A DNA stretch of 64,000 bases from Nannobrachium achirus. Taxonomy: Eukaryota > Chordata > Actinopteri > Myctophiformes > Myctophidae. Both the position numbers and the translations under genes were made by a program. The notes beneath the pieces are model-generated. The model saw only the letters and a program-made list of their open reading frames with translations, was not told where the DNA came from and ran no database searches. Each line of letters begins with the position of its first letter. Positions within the stretch are counted from its first letter, which is position 1. Shown one piece after another: positions 45,701-55,825 of the stretch. The DNA lies in the NCBI GenBank assembly GCA_963921795.1, contig OY997653.1:60938701-61002700 (forward strand), read 5' to 3'.

Positions 45701-47313
45701 TGGGGACCCCCCCACCCTACGAGCACAAAGAGTTGAGGCATAACGTTTTGTATAACACGGTTCTATTGTGAAAATCTACATGCTCACAACGCCTCGCAGC
45801 GTTGTGAGCATCTGCTATTTTCACAATTTCTGCCTCTGATATTTGACAATTTGGCCAATGTTTTATTTGACATTTTATAGGTATTAAAAAGTCCTTAAAT
45901 TGTCACGTTAGAAATGTGCAGATACCCTCTATACACTTAAACTCTATGTCAGTTTCTTTACCGTTGAGAGAGAAAACAATTCTGCACATTAAGTTAATCA
46001 TCTGGGGACCCCCCAAAATAATTTGGGGACCCCCCTGGGGGTCACGACCCACAGGTTGAGAATCACTGGTGTAAATGTTTCTGATTTGTTTCTGTAGCCA
46101 ATCAGGATGTGCCTCAGTGGACCCCCTGCGGTGGGCAAAACCACAGTTGCTGAGAAGCTCTGCAAGTTTTATCAAGTTCACCACATCAAAGTCAAGGAGG
46201 TCATTGAAGAAAGGATCACACAACTGGTCAGTTTAAGTCATCATATTTCATAATATAATGCTTCAAATATGCTTTAATAAGAAACCAACATGTACTGCCA
46301 CATTGTGGACGTTTCCTCAAGCTATATCTGGTGCAGAAAAGTATTAAATCACAGACTTTTATATAATTTCTGTCAAATATACGAGAGAAATTACAAGTAT
46401 TTTGGAAACATTGCAATATGTTTGGTATTGGTTTAATGACCTCTAAAAATAGAAAAGACAGATTTTGTGGAATATTTGGTTACCATACATGTCTGATGAT
46501 GTCTGTATGCCTCAGGAAGAAACCCTGAAAGGTGGTGACCTTGAATTTGACGATGAGGAATCAGTGACTGCTGCACAAGACCAACTGGGAACTATTCGTG
46601 CCAGCATGGCAAAGAACGGAGGTGAGCTGTACAGCTACATACAGTAGCAATGAGTCACAGAAAGTAAGGATTTGTGGAGGATTGTTTTGTTTTACAAAAT
46701 AAATAAAGAATCTATACTTTGGTCCCATATAGGTCGACTTGCTGATCCACTTGCGTTCCACATTTTGCAAGATAAACTGAATTCAGCTCCGTGCAGAAAC
46801 CAAGGATTCATTCTCGACGGCTTCCCAAAGACTTATGAGCAAGCCAAGTCCATTTTCTCTGGTACGTTTCACATGTATTTGCGTGATTACTTTGTAAATA
46901 AGAATGTACATATTAGAGTTCTCAACAGGCCTGAGAATGAAGGCCCGGCCCTAACTGGGCCCTCACTAGGCCGGCCCGAGGCCCTACTCGGCCCGACTAG
47001 TTAGCATACATTTTAGGCCCTACCCGGGCCGAAAACGTCGGGTCGGGTTGCGTATCGTCGGGTTTGGAAAGAATTTAGTAATACAATAATTAAAAAATAT
47101 ATCTTTTCATTTTCCATTGAGCCTGAGGCCCTACCCTGGCCCGACTAATTAACATTTTAGGCCCTACCCTACCCTAAATGTGGGGTCGGGTTCGGGTATG
47201 GTCATTTCATATGGATATGTGTTTCATTTTGTGTTTGATGCAGATGAAGACATGGAGAGTGAGGATTACAATCCTAAAATACCCACGCACAACAAGAGAA
47301 TCACTCCAGGTTG

Positions 47314-47386
<73 letters not shown>

Positions 47387-50300
47387 CGTCGTTGTCGGGT
47401 GGAAACCTTGTATGTCCAAAACCGTTTGTTTTGTATTTATCATTTTTTAAATGATTTAAACTAGTGTAAACAGACGATCTACAAGCAGACAACGCCTCGC
47501 ACTGCGAGGCGTGAGGCGTTGTGTGCTTGTAGATCAGCTGTTTTCACTACTTTTGTGCGACGGCCTTGTGTGATAAAGCAGGGCTTTACAAAATTACAAA
47601 AAAACAAAATTACAAATTTGAAACTTGGAGATACAAGGTTTCTGCCCGACAGTGACGATATATATAATATAATATATATCCCCATTGAAGACTCTAAGGA
47701 AACATTGTTTCATTCTTTGCCTTTGTTTTGCAGAATTAGTTTTCTGCCTCGAGGCCACAGATGACTTCCTCATGGAAAGAGCTCGAGGTTTGCCCCAAAC
47801 CTTGGCAGAAAAGACACGTTACACCCAGGTGGAATTTGTCGCCCGCCTGGCCAAATACAGAAGTGCCAGTGTCGCTGACGAAACCGTTCTGGACTACTTC
47901 GATGAGATGGAGATCCACCCAGAGCACATTGGTACTGCGGGTGTTCAACTGTTTACAGCAGGGGTTTTCAAAGTGGGTGACGGGGCACCCTGGGGTGCTG
48001 TGATGCCAGTCCAGGGGTGCCGTGAGATAATTTGATAATACTTGGAATTCATCAATATCACTACATCAATATCACTTCACTATGCTTAGTAAAACAGACC
48101 TGATTTGCAATGCACTTGATGAGTTCTTATTCCATCTACGACAACTCTCTTCACCCAAAATAGCAGATCTACAAGCTCACAACGCGTCACGTCACGTTGA
48201 GCTTGTAGATCTGCAATTTTTGGTGAACCTTCCCCCCAGAATAGGCATGCTGGGGTTCAAGTAGTTAAACGTCAAGTATAACGCTATTTTCAGTCAGTTC
48301 TGAAGGAAACGGATATTTCTCCAATATGATGTAAGATTCAATAAATTAACAGTGCCCTGAGTCAAAAAAAGTTTTAAAACTCCTAGTTTACAGACTATGA
48401 TGTGTAGACCACCAGCCTGTATCAGATGCAAACGTTTGAATGGGGTTGTTTGCACATGGGGGCGGAAAAAAACCCTCTTTATCTCAGTTGTAAAATTAGG
48501 ATGCTTATCAAAACGTCCAGCCTCAATTCATGGAGGTGGAATCTGGCTTGGATGAGTATGTGAACACAATTGGTCGTGTTCAGGTGCTCTCTAGCACAGT
48601 GGTTCTCAACCTGTGGGTCGGGACCCCCACGGGGTTGCCAAATTATTTTGGGGGGTCCCCAGATGATTAACTTAAAAATTGTTTTCTCACTCAACAGAAA
48701 ACAAACCAACATAGTTTAAGTCCATAGAGGGGGTCTCCCCATCCTAAAATGACAAGTTGAGGACTTTAATACCAATTAAACTGTCAAATATTAGAGACAT
48801 AAATTATGAAAATAGCTGATCTACATACTCACAACGCCTTGCGTTGTTTTTTGATTGATTGAAGAATTTATTAGAAGTTTGCAATAGAAAAAAGTACAGT
48901 TTCATGACAGTACAAATCACTGGTACAAGGTCAACTAAAAGGAGATCCTAGAAAGCCGAGGCTTATTTCCACAGGAACCACACTTTAAGTATCTCATATA
49001 ACATTGAAAGACAGACGGATAGAACATAGTACTTTATCTAGGATAATATCAGTTTCAAAAGCATAACATCAAATACAAAAGGCAGAATACAAAGAAAAAG
49101 GGGGGGGGAGCATGGGGGCTTAGTCTATTTACAAGTCACGGGTAGCTGCTGTCTGAAGGTGACTTTTCATACCAAATGAGTTTGGTAAGCTTGTGAGGCG
49201 TTGTAAGCATGTAGATCGGCTATTTTCAGAATAGAACAGTGTTATACAATATGCAATGTCTCAACTCTTAGAGCTCGTCAGGGTGAGGGGGGGTCCCACC
49301 TTAAAATGTTATTATTTTGGGGGGTCCTGGCCTGAAAAGGTTGAGAACCACTGCTCTAGCACCTCCTACAGGCTGGCCAGTGGTGTTCCAGGCAGCTCAG
49401 ACTCAGTAGACCGCTCACCTTTGAATAGAAAGGTTCTGGGTTTGATCCCAGCCGGGCACTGCCAACTCAGTGTATGAGTAGCACGGGTACAGGGAGCTGA
49501 TGGTAGGTGTGGCACTTCACCTAAGGCGCAATCCATCTCCCAGGGCATTGTAAAGGGGGTTAGACACCTTCATACAGTAGCTCAGGTGAGCTCAATAAGC
49601 CACTCCAACCTACTTAATTACATAGGGCTTGTCTGCTCCCAGAGGTCAACACAGATGACCCCGAGTACACAGAAGTGCTGAAGAGGATCACAGAGGTGGT
49701 TGGGCGTCCCAGGAACTACGGCATCGGCCAGAAAGAGCAGGAGGTGGAGAGCCAGAGGCTGGAGGAGGAGAGGCGACACAGACTGGTCCTGGATGCTGCC
49801 AGGAAGAAGAACCAGGATGAGGCTGCACTGGCTCAACTAGCTGCTCAGTATGAGGAGTGGGTAAGCAGGGGTCTCGCACCAAATTCTGCATGGGCCCTGC
49901 AGGGTACAAGGATTCACTGCGTTATTGTGTGCTTTAACTATTGAAAAATAGCAGATCTACAAGCTCACAGCGCGGCACCGAGTGCCACGCTGCGAGCTTA
50001 TAGATCTGCTATTTTTGAAAAAACTATGTTTCTATGTCAGTGGTGCTCAAACCTTTTCATGTGAAGGACCCCCAAAATGATATGTATTTGGCCACGGACC
50101 CCCATCTCAAAATATGTAGTTCCAGGGACCCCCCAGTAGCAAAATTTGAGTTACAAATGTTCGCTTAAAAATACTCGGTGCCGCGCTGCGAGCTTGTAGA
50201 TCTGCTATTTTTCAATAGCTAAAGTATAAAATAATTAAGGCCCCTACACCTTGGGCCCTAGTAACTCAGTCCCCCCCCCCCCCCCCCCCCTTGTGATGCC

Positions 50301-51161
50301 CTTGTGGGTAAGCATGGGAGACACTGCACATGATCACACATGCATCCATATTCACATGGTGGGCAGACATTTTTAGCTTGCCCACCCACCCAGAAAAACA
50401 ACAACAAAACTTAACAAAAAAGCCCAGGGTTGAGTGCACATTCTTACTTGCATATATCACATAGATACAGTATAGATTATAGAACAAACAAAAATACAAT
50501 GAGAACTCCTTCCCCTATCCCCCCTCCCCCCATCCTCAAAAAGTTAAAATCGAAATAATCTTTGGTGTTCGTGAATTCAACAAATGAAACAAAGCACTGA
50601 CAGACTATTTCACTTTCTTTCTTTCTCGGAAAGAAAGAAGTTACTAAAGACATTTCCCACCCTGTTTAGCATAACCCCCCCCCCTCCTTTCCTACAGTGT
50701 ACATATAGTGTTTTATATTTGTGATGATATGTGAAAGTGTTTTGACTGTACTTGTGCCGTATTACATTTCTGTCTAATAAAATATTGAATCAATCAATCA
50801 ATAACAATGTGTTCTTAATCTTTTCTAAGGAAAGGAACGTGTCAGAGGTGAAGAGACAGGAGCAGGAGCTGCTGGAGGCTCAGTCCATCCCCCTGAGAAA
50901 CTATCTGATGAAATATGTGATGCCCTCTCTCTCCGAGGCTATGGTAGAGTGCTGCAAGGTCAAACCAGACGATCCCGTCGACTTTTTGGTACAGTTTTAT
51001 TATTCTAAATTTAGATGCACTGGCTGATCCCCAAACAAAACATGCAGTATATTATGATGAGTGAATATTAGCATAGCTAGCTGTTATCTAATTCGTTCTT
51101 TGACGCCTGTGTTTTGTTTTCACAGGCTGAACATCTTCTGCAGAACAATTCACAAGACTGA
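38531..51161 (+). CDS. ak7: ak7, ciliary adenylate kinase 7, complete, 18 coding exons
   Basis: Exons: 38531-38611, 38699-38866, 38966-39080, 42757-42851, 42930-43031, 43165-43248, 43362-43453, 44263-44353, 44946-45023, 45298-45447, 46098-46226, 46516-46621, 46733-46861, 47244-47309, 47734-47931, 49643-49860, 50830-50988, 51126-51161. All are GT-AG with a continuous frame: 2097 nt, 698 aa (human 723). The N-terminal half is the Rossmann-like region ([32 protein letters not shown]). The kinase domain starts with the P-loop GPPAVGKT (360-367) and has [17 protein letters not shown] (DGFPKT at 459-464). A Glu/Lys/Gln-rich coiled coil (exon 16) leads to the Dpy-30 motif (about 652-695: [28 protein letters not shown]). 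AK7 balances AMP, ADP and ATP in motile cilia; its loss causes ciliary and sperm-tail defects. Intron 3 carries a 3.5-kb nested transposon. Confidence 0.96.
39371..42410. mobile_element. 3.0-kb transposon with inverted arms of about 1 kb, inserted in the hAT element
   Basis: The ends TAGTCAGGTTTGCTATGT and ATAGTGAAACTGACTA are inverted repeats flanked by TTA on both sides (39368-39370, 42411-42413), consistent with a 3-bp duplication. The arms run about 39371-40350 and 41405-42410; for example CTTCAGAGCATGGGGAATCC mirrors GGATTCCCCATGCTCTGAAG. The core (40350-41405) holds a LINE 3' tail (about 40501-40618) and ORF pieces with [19 protein letters not shown] and STDTDV motifs. I recall such motifs from uncharacterised transposon proteins but cannot assign a superfamily. 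A TTA duplication would suit PIF/Harbinger. No intact transposase. Confidence 0.7.
40761..41385 (+). pseudogene. Decayed transposon ORF fragments
   Basis: Two frames, 40761-41105 ([25 protein letters not shown]) and 41179-41385 (acidic C-terminus EEDNDEDE), look like remnants of one transposon protein broken by frameshifts. They sit between the long inverted arms. The family is not identified. Confidence 0.45.
42711..42742. repeat. (CTTT)n microsatellite
   Basis: About eight TTTC units just upstream of ak7 exon 4; it supplies the pyrimidine-rich sequence before the TAG acceptor at 42754-42756. Confidence 0.9.
43497..44196. mobile_element. AGGGCTGTCACAATT element, copy 3, with a nested MITE
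   Basis: Left end TAGGGCTGTCACAATTATT; right end ATAATGGTGACAGCCCTA. The palindrome is at 43638-43690. A second element (about 43764-44045; TAAAGGAGCTATAGTCAACG mirrored by GTTAACTATAGTTCCTTTAA) is nested in it. In ak7 intron 7. Confidence 0.7.
45648..46068. mobile_element. hAT-type element (CAGTGGTTCTCAACC), ak7 intron 10
   Basis: CAGTGGTTCTCAACC...GGTTGAGAATCACTG, flanked by GTGTAATG and GTGTAAAT, a diverged 8-bp duplication. A degenerate palindrome lies near 45775-45815. It ends only about 30 bp before ak7 exon 11. Confidence 0.75.
47316..47384. repeat. (AC)n microsatellite next to an ak7 donor site
   Basis: About 34 AC units starting 6-7 nt after the exon 14 donor (GTTGAACAC at 47310). 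Confidence 0.95.
47387..47660. mobile_element. CACTGTCGGGCAGAAACC MITE, inverted copy
   Basis: Ends CGTTGTCGGGTGGAAACCTT and GGTTTCTGCCCGACAGTGAC; palindrome at 47476-47535. In ak7 intron 14, directly beside the (AC)n tract. Confidence 0.75.
48597..49353. mobile_element. hAT-type element split by a LINE tail, ak7 intron 15
   Basis: CAGTGGTTCTCAACC...GGTTGAGAACCACTG, flanked by identical CTCTAGCA octamers (48589-48596, 49354-49361). A minus-strand LINE 3' end (about 48846-49066, beginning TTTTTTGATTGATTGAAG) has landed in its central palindrome, separating the half-sites at about 48819 and 49190. Confidence 0.85.
49954..50006. repeat. Recurrent palindrome, isolated copy
   Basis: GATCTACAAGCTCACAGCGC...GAGCTTATAGATC in ak7 intron 16, followed at about 50040 by a hAT-like end (CAGTGGTGCTCAAACC). 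It belongs to the palindrome family discussed in the findings. Confidence 0.7.
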
Positions 51162-51330
51162 TATGTATATCCTTTCCCCCAATTTTTTTAACACAAAGAC
51201 CAAAATGCAAAGAATTATAAAATGTAATCCAAACCAAATCCTTTAAAACAATAATATTGTGAATTAAAGTCATGAATGTAAAGTGTAAAGTCTGAAGTCA
51301 TACTGTGTAACTTTTTCAAATAAACAAGTT
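51162..51330 (+). other. ak7: ak7 3' UTR
   Basis: Short AT-rich UTR with ATTAAA at about 51263 and AATAAA at 51319-51324. The exact cleavage site is not determinable here. Confidence 0.6.
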
Positions 51331-52127
51331 ATTACTTATACTGTATAGTCTAACTGGTATATTTTCACGATAACCATTCTAAATACTGTAAAAAAAAAGG
51401 GGGAAAAAAACACTTTTTGGGGCATCCTATCCTACTACTTCCACAATCTTTGTGCTGAAAAACTCTATATCTGTAGATTTTATTTTGGTATAAGTTCCCT
51501 TTCTGAGACACAGCTAAATTCATCCTTTGTTAGCCTCTTGGTTGGTCCCTGACTGACCAACCAGCAGGCTCTATCTGCCTTGTCCCGCCTTTTTTATGTT
51601 GAATTAGCTAAAACATATTTTTGGGAGAAATAAAAACATTTAAAAACATAATGATTCACTATGCTGCCACTGAGCAGCTCCAATTGACTGAAACAAAGTT
51701 TGAAATTAGAATTGAGCACACAGAATAACAATATGAAGCAACTGAATTAACATGGCAGTGGATGGAATGTCCCACTGAATGTCCCACCAAGACACAGCAA
51801 CCAATGGGTGTGGAGAGGGGCAGGACAATGGGCGGGACTTGACAAAGGGTGAATTGGTGTTATCAGCTGCTAAAGTTGGTGTCCCATTAACTATACAGGA
51901 CACAAATGCATGAATGAATCTGCTTTAAGTAGCATATGAGGGGTCTAACTAGGGGTTTTTCATTATTCTGAATCCATTGCAAGCATGTGTTTTGCGACAT
52001 CTCGTATGGCCCACGGCATGGACTAGTGTCATCCCCTGTCAGTGTCAAAACCTTCCCATCCAAACAGGTGAGAACTCTTCCAGTCATTGATGCTGATCAT
52101 GAACAGCTGTGGGACCAGCAGCAAGTC
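51331..52127. other. ak7 to repeat-glycoprotein gene intergenic region
   Basis: No gene recognised. About 51530-51860 is a dispersed repeat also found at 28256-28590 (shared GACTTGACAAAGGGT, CCAACCAGCAGGCT). About 51919-51998 is a fragment of the 21030-21661 foldback family. Confidence 0.55.
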
Positions 52128-52135
52128 TTTAAAAG
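52128..52135 (+). promoter_or_regulatory. TATA-like box of the repeat-glycoprotein gene
   Basis: TTTAAAAG lies 62-69 bp before the proposed start codon, leaving room for a transcription start near 52160. It is a candidate only. Confidence 0.35.
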
Positions 52136-52196
52136 CTCTGCCGAGGGCCAGCCAGTCGCTTCTTACTCAGCACTTCTAACTTGTACAGTGGCAGCA

Positions 52197-54965
52197 ATGG
52201 GAAGCATTTACAATCTTGTGCTTGTCGTACTGACTCTTTGGTTTGCCCAAGGTAAAGGCTTTTTGGTCTCTTTCTGATGTGCATTTATGCAATTGTAGGT
52301 TATCATTGGAAGATTAAATGATTAATCAACGAAATTCTGTCCTGACAGTTTAGAGGCGCATTCATTCTGTGGTTCTTGTTTTTTTTTTTTTCTTTTTTTT
52401 TAGAAATTGCATAGAATGAAAAGTAATGGCAAAAACATGGCACCTCATGTATTGGGACAGTATGAATCACCAGAACCAAGGTGTTTTTGATTTATCTATC
52501 ATGGTTTTATATAGGAAGGAGGTGTGTCTGATAAAATGACGAATCTAATGCTGAATCGAGCAACTCTGCTGCCTAAGCAACGCAGGCATGCTGATACTCA
52601 TGATATCACTCTGTGATATGACACACACCCTTGTGTAATATTTAAATATTGGATGTCTTGAACTTAATTTGTTTGTTCCACTTTAAAAAGAATCTTACCG
52701 TGTGAAAGTGAGCAGTGCTCTCTTTGTAGTCTCGCGTGGCCAGACTGTTGCCTCTGCAATTTGGTCAAATGCTCCCGGCATACAGTCTGGTAAAGGGAAA
52801 TAGAAACGATGAGTGCGAGATGAAGCGGAAGTGAAGCCCCCTCGTCACTTCCGTTTCAGTCTCACATCGCACACATTTATCATTATATAAATAAAAATCA
52901 TATAAGCATGTTTAGCTTGCTGCTTAGCAGAAATTACATTTTAAAATATATTTTCTTGAACGGTAATGCAATCCATTACTCGCCGTTAGGGAGCTGCTGT
53001 TCCAGAATTGTGGAATAGTTGTCTGGCTACGCGAGACTATCTCTTTGTATGGTAACAAACAAGACACACGTGCATATCTCCATGTATGGGCCGTTCTGTC
53101 TAGTCAACATGGAGTTCCGTGCTTTACACAAAAAGCCAGACGTAGGAGCACAGCTCAAAAATGAGTGTCAAGCTTAAGCTGTATTAAAACTCAGAATGTC
53201 TTTGTGCCAACAGTGTCCACAAGATCCCATTTAAAACATGATGCCATAACAGGATTTGAAGGTAAAAACAAGGCTATTCTAACTGCTTGCTTGTTATCCC
53301 AGTTACTTTGTATAAATGGTGTGTGCCAGCGGCTACGTCATTGTAGTCCTTAGCGGCCATTTCTTGGGTCAAAACACAGGTGTTTCAATTGTTTGATTGC
53401 ATAGAACTAATGCTATAGTCTAATCAGAACACCTGTGTAAGGCTGTGTTTACCCAAGAAATGGCCGCTCTTATAACTACATTTGGCACACCCTATAAGCA
53501 CTATGACAAAGATGTCCTACAATCAGATTGGACTTTCTCTCATATAGAGGGCTGTTAATAGAAGTAATTGCAACTTGGAGAATATGGGTACCCTCCATGA
53601 TAGCTGATAGGTAATCTGGAGAAAGGTAATGCTGTGGCAAGTCTTTAGTTATTGGTTTTCTCATAACTTTCTTTTTTCCCTCCCCCAGTTTCTAAGATGG
53701 GAATCGTCCGAACACGTCGGAGCAACACAGGCGACGTGATGGCTGGCGGCAACGTGATGGCTGGTGGCGACGTGAGTGCCAGTGGTGACGTGAAGGCCGG
53801 CCAAAATGTGAGTGCCGGTGGCAACGTGATGGCTGGTGGACACGTGATGGCCGGTGACAACGTGATGGCTGGCCTCAATGTGAGTGCCGGTGGCAACGTG
53901 ATGGCCGGTGACAGCGTGATGGCTGGTGGCAACGTGAAGGCCGGCGGCAACGTGATGACTGGCGACAACTGGATGAGTCTGCCTGACATGACTCAGACCA
54001 GCGGCGGACCCCCCATGATGGCTGACATGGGCAACATGACAGAGACCACCAGTGGACCCACCATCACCATGATGGCTGACATGGGCAACATGACAGAGAC
54101 CACCAGTGGACCCACCATCACCATGATGTCTGACATGGGCAACATGACAGAGACCACCAGTGGACCCACCATCACCATGATGTCTGACATGGGCAACATG
54201 ACAGAGACCACCAGTGGACCCACCATCACCATGATGTCTGACATGGGCAACATGACTGAGACCACCAGTGGACCCACCATCACCATGATGTCTGACATGG
54301 GCAACATGACTGAGACCACCAGTGGACCCACCATCACCATGATGTCTGACATGGGCAACATGACTGAGACCACCAGTGGACCCACCATCACCATGATGTC
54401 TGACATGGGCAACATGACTGAGACCACCAGTGGACCCACCATCACCATGATGTCTGACATGGGCAACATGACAGAGACCACCAGTGGACCCACCATCACC
54501 ATGATGTCTGACATGGGCAACATGACAGAGACCACCAGTGGACCCACCATCACCATGATGTCTGACATGGGCAACATGACAGAGACCACCAGTGGACCCA
54601 CCATCACCATGATGTCTGACATGGGCAACATGACTGAGACCACCAGTAGACCCACCATCACCATGATGTCTGACATGGGCAACATGACAGAGACCACCAG
54701 TGGACCCACCATCACCATGATGTCTGACATGGGCAACATGACAGAGACCACCAGTGGACTCACCATGATGTCTGACATGGGCAACATGACAGAGACCACC
54801 AGTGGACCCACCATCACCATGATGTCTGACATGGGCAACATGACAGAGACCACCAGTGGACCCACCATCACCATGATGTCTGACATGGGCAACATGACCC
54901 AGACCACCAGCCAACCCACCATGATGGGTGACATGGGCAACGTCACCCAGTCCGGCAGCACATGA
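52197..54965 (+). CDS. Unrecognised secreted Met-rich tandem-repeat glycoprotein, 3 exons
   Basis: Exons 52197-52251, 53214-53261 and 53689-54965 join in frame through two phase-1 introns (donors GTAAAG, GTAAAA; acceptors CAG): 1380 nt, 459 aa. Residues 1-18 (MGSIYNLVLVVLTLWFAQ) are a convincing signal peptide. A short basic pro-region ends at a furin-like RTRR (42-45). Residues 49-126 are 13 hexapeptides of the GNVMAG type. From residue 146, 18 units follow, consensus SDMGNMTETTSGPTITMM, each with an N-glycosylation sequon (NMT, last NVT) and a Thr/Ser cluster suited to O-glycans. There is no cysteine and no membrane span, so a secreted mucin-like glycopolymer is likely. I do not recognise the family; fish egg hyosophorin/PSGP has a similar plan but different repeats. 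Alternatives are an extracellular matrix or metal-binding protein. Confidence 0.75.
52737..53039. mobile_element. MITE with AGTCTCGCGTGGCCAGAC ends
   Basis: TAGTCTCGCGTGGCCAGAC on the left mirrors GTCTGGCTACGCGAGACTA on the right. In intron 1 of the repeat-glycoprotein gene. Confidence 0.7.
53326..53492. repeat. Foldback element in intron 2 of the repeat-glycoprotein gene
   Basis: GCGGCCATTTCTTGGGT mirrors ACCCAAGAAATGGCCGC, and CACAGGTGTT mirrors AACACCTGTG, with a loop of about 50 nt. The outer parts (GTGTGCCAGCGG / TTTGGCACACC) are less perfect. Confidence 0.65.
53730..53963 (+). repeat. 18-bp coding repeat, 13 units
   Basis: In-frame 18-bp units (type GGCAACGTGATGGCTGGT) encode hexapeptides such as GNVMAG, GNVSAG and GNVKAG. 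They are more diverged than the 54-bp array that follows, so this array is probably older. Confidence 0.9.
54021..54962 (+). repeat. 54-bp coding tandem array, 18 units
   Basis: Units start at 54021 and recur every 54 bp to 54723, then at 54771, 54825, 54879 and 54927; units 14 and 17 are 48 bp. Nucleotide identity between units is nearly complete. Since 54 is a multiple of three and the unit lacks stops in several frames, long antisense ORFs (53661-55085, 53993-55051) arise as artefacts. Confidence 0.95.
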
Positions 54966-55825
54966 TGATTGGTGGGCCCAACATGACGATATGCCGGCAA
55001 CGTGAAGGACATGATGATGTAGTCCAATGGTAGCCAGATAAGTCGCCCCAAACTTTTTTTTTGTTACAGGGACCCCCAGAAGCACAGATTTGATTTTAGT
55101 CTAATCTGCATCTAGCTTAAGGCCACAGAACCATTGGGAAACGAGTTTGGGGTGACTTTGAAAGAGGGCGAGTTTTCTGGTATTCAGTCCAACAGTGGCA
55201 GCAACATGAGCCAACGCTGGCAATGGAGCATCGCAGTGAGGTGTCGGAAGCAAGCTGGCCATTCATTTTTACCATAGGGTTTTTCATTATCAGCCACAAA
55301 GTCGTAGCAATTCAATGTACACTTAACCACTAGGCTGGTGGTTGTAAAATGGTTCTATACTGTATGTTCCTGTAGAACCCCCGAGTATGTATGCAATCAC
55401 TCTAGTTTTAGTAAAAACACGTTTTAATCAAGATCGCACGGAGAAGAACTGCATTTCCCATACTGCTAAACATGTACATCCGGTGAAATCGACGTCTGTG
55501 ATTGGTCTAGCTTCTTCTTCTTTCACATATCTTGCGGTTACCGGGGAAGTAGCTACTGCCCCCTGTCTGCCCGGCAGATTATTGCACTTCAGCAGAAATG
55601 AAATGTATATGGAAGAAATGAATGGGGAAAACGCTTCCGACACCAGAGTGAAGACGGGGTGGGGCTTCAACTGCGATGCTCTGAGCAATATGGCAGGGTC
55701 CAACGGTGGCAGCAACATGAGCTGGTAACGCTGGCAATATGGCTCTGAGTAATATGACCTCAACTTGATCGGATGTTGGCAATAATCCTGTCTATTGGCT
55801 TTAATAAAGTTTTGAAACGTAAAAT
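54966..55825 (+). other. 3' UTR of the repeat-glycoprotein gene
   Basis: It contains degenerate repeat-like words (GGCAGCAACATGAGCC near 55197 and GGCAGCAACATGAGCTGG near 55705), as though the coding array once extended further, and an AATAAA at 55803-55808. The 3' end is inferred. Confidence 0.5.

Noticed and set aside
51987-52196. In-frame open sequence upstream of the signal peptide of the repeat-glycoprotein gene
   Set aside because: The Met at 52197 gives a textbook signal peptide; the 70 upstream residues show no recognisable domain, and a TATA-like box lies within them.
53661-55085. 474-aa minus-strand ORF rich in HVAHVRHHGDGGSTGG and a second one at 53993-55051
   Set aside because: Both are antisense readings of the 54-bp array, whose length is a multiple of three. 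Neither has a signal peptide, splice support or stop/poly(A) context, unlike the plus-strand gene.
55387-55728. 113-aa ORF as a separate gene
   Set aside because: It overlaps the inferred 3' UTR with degenerate repeat words, and no domain or splice context supports it.
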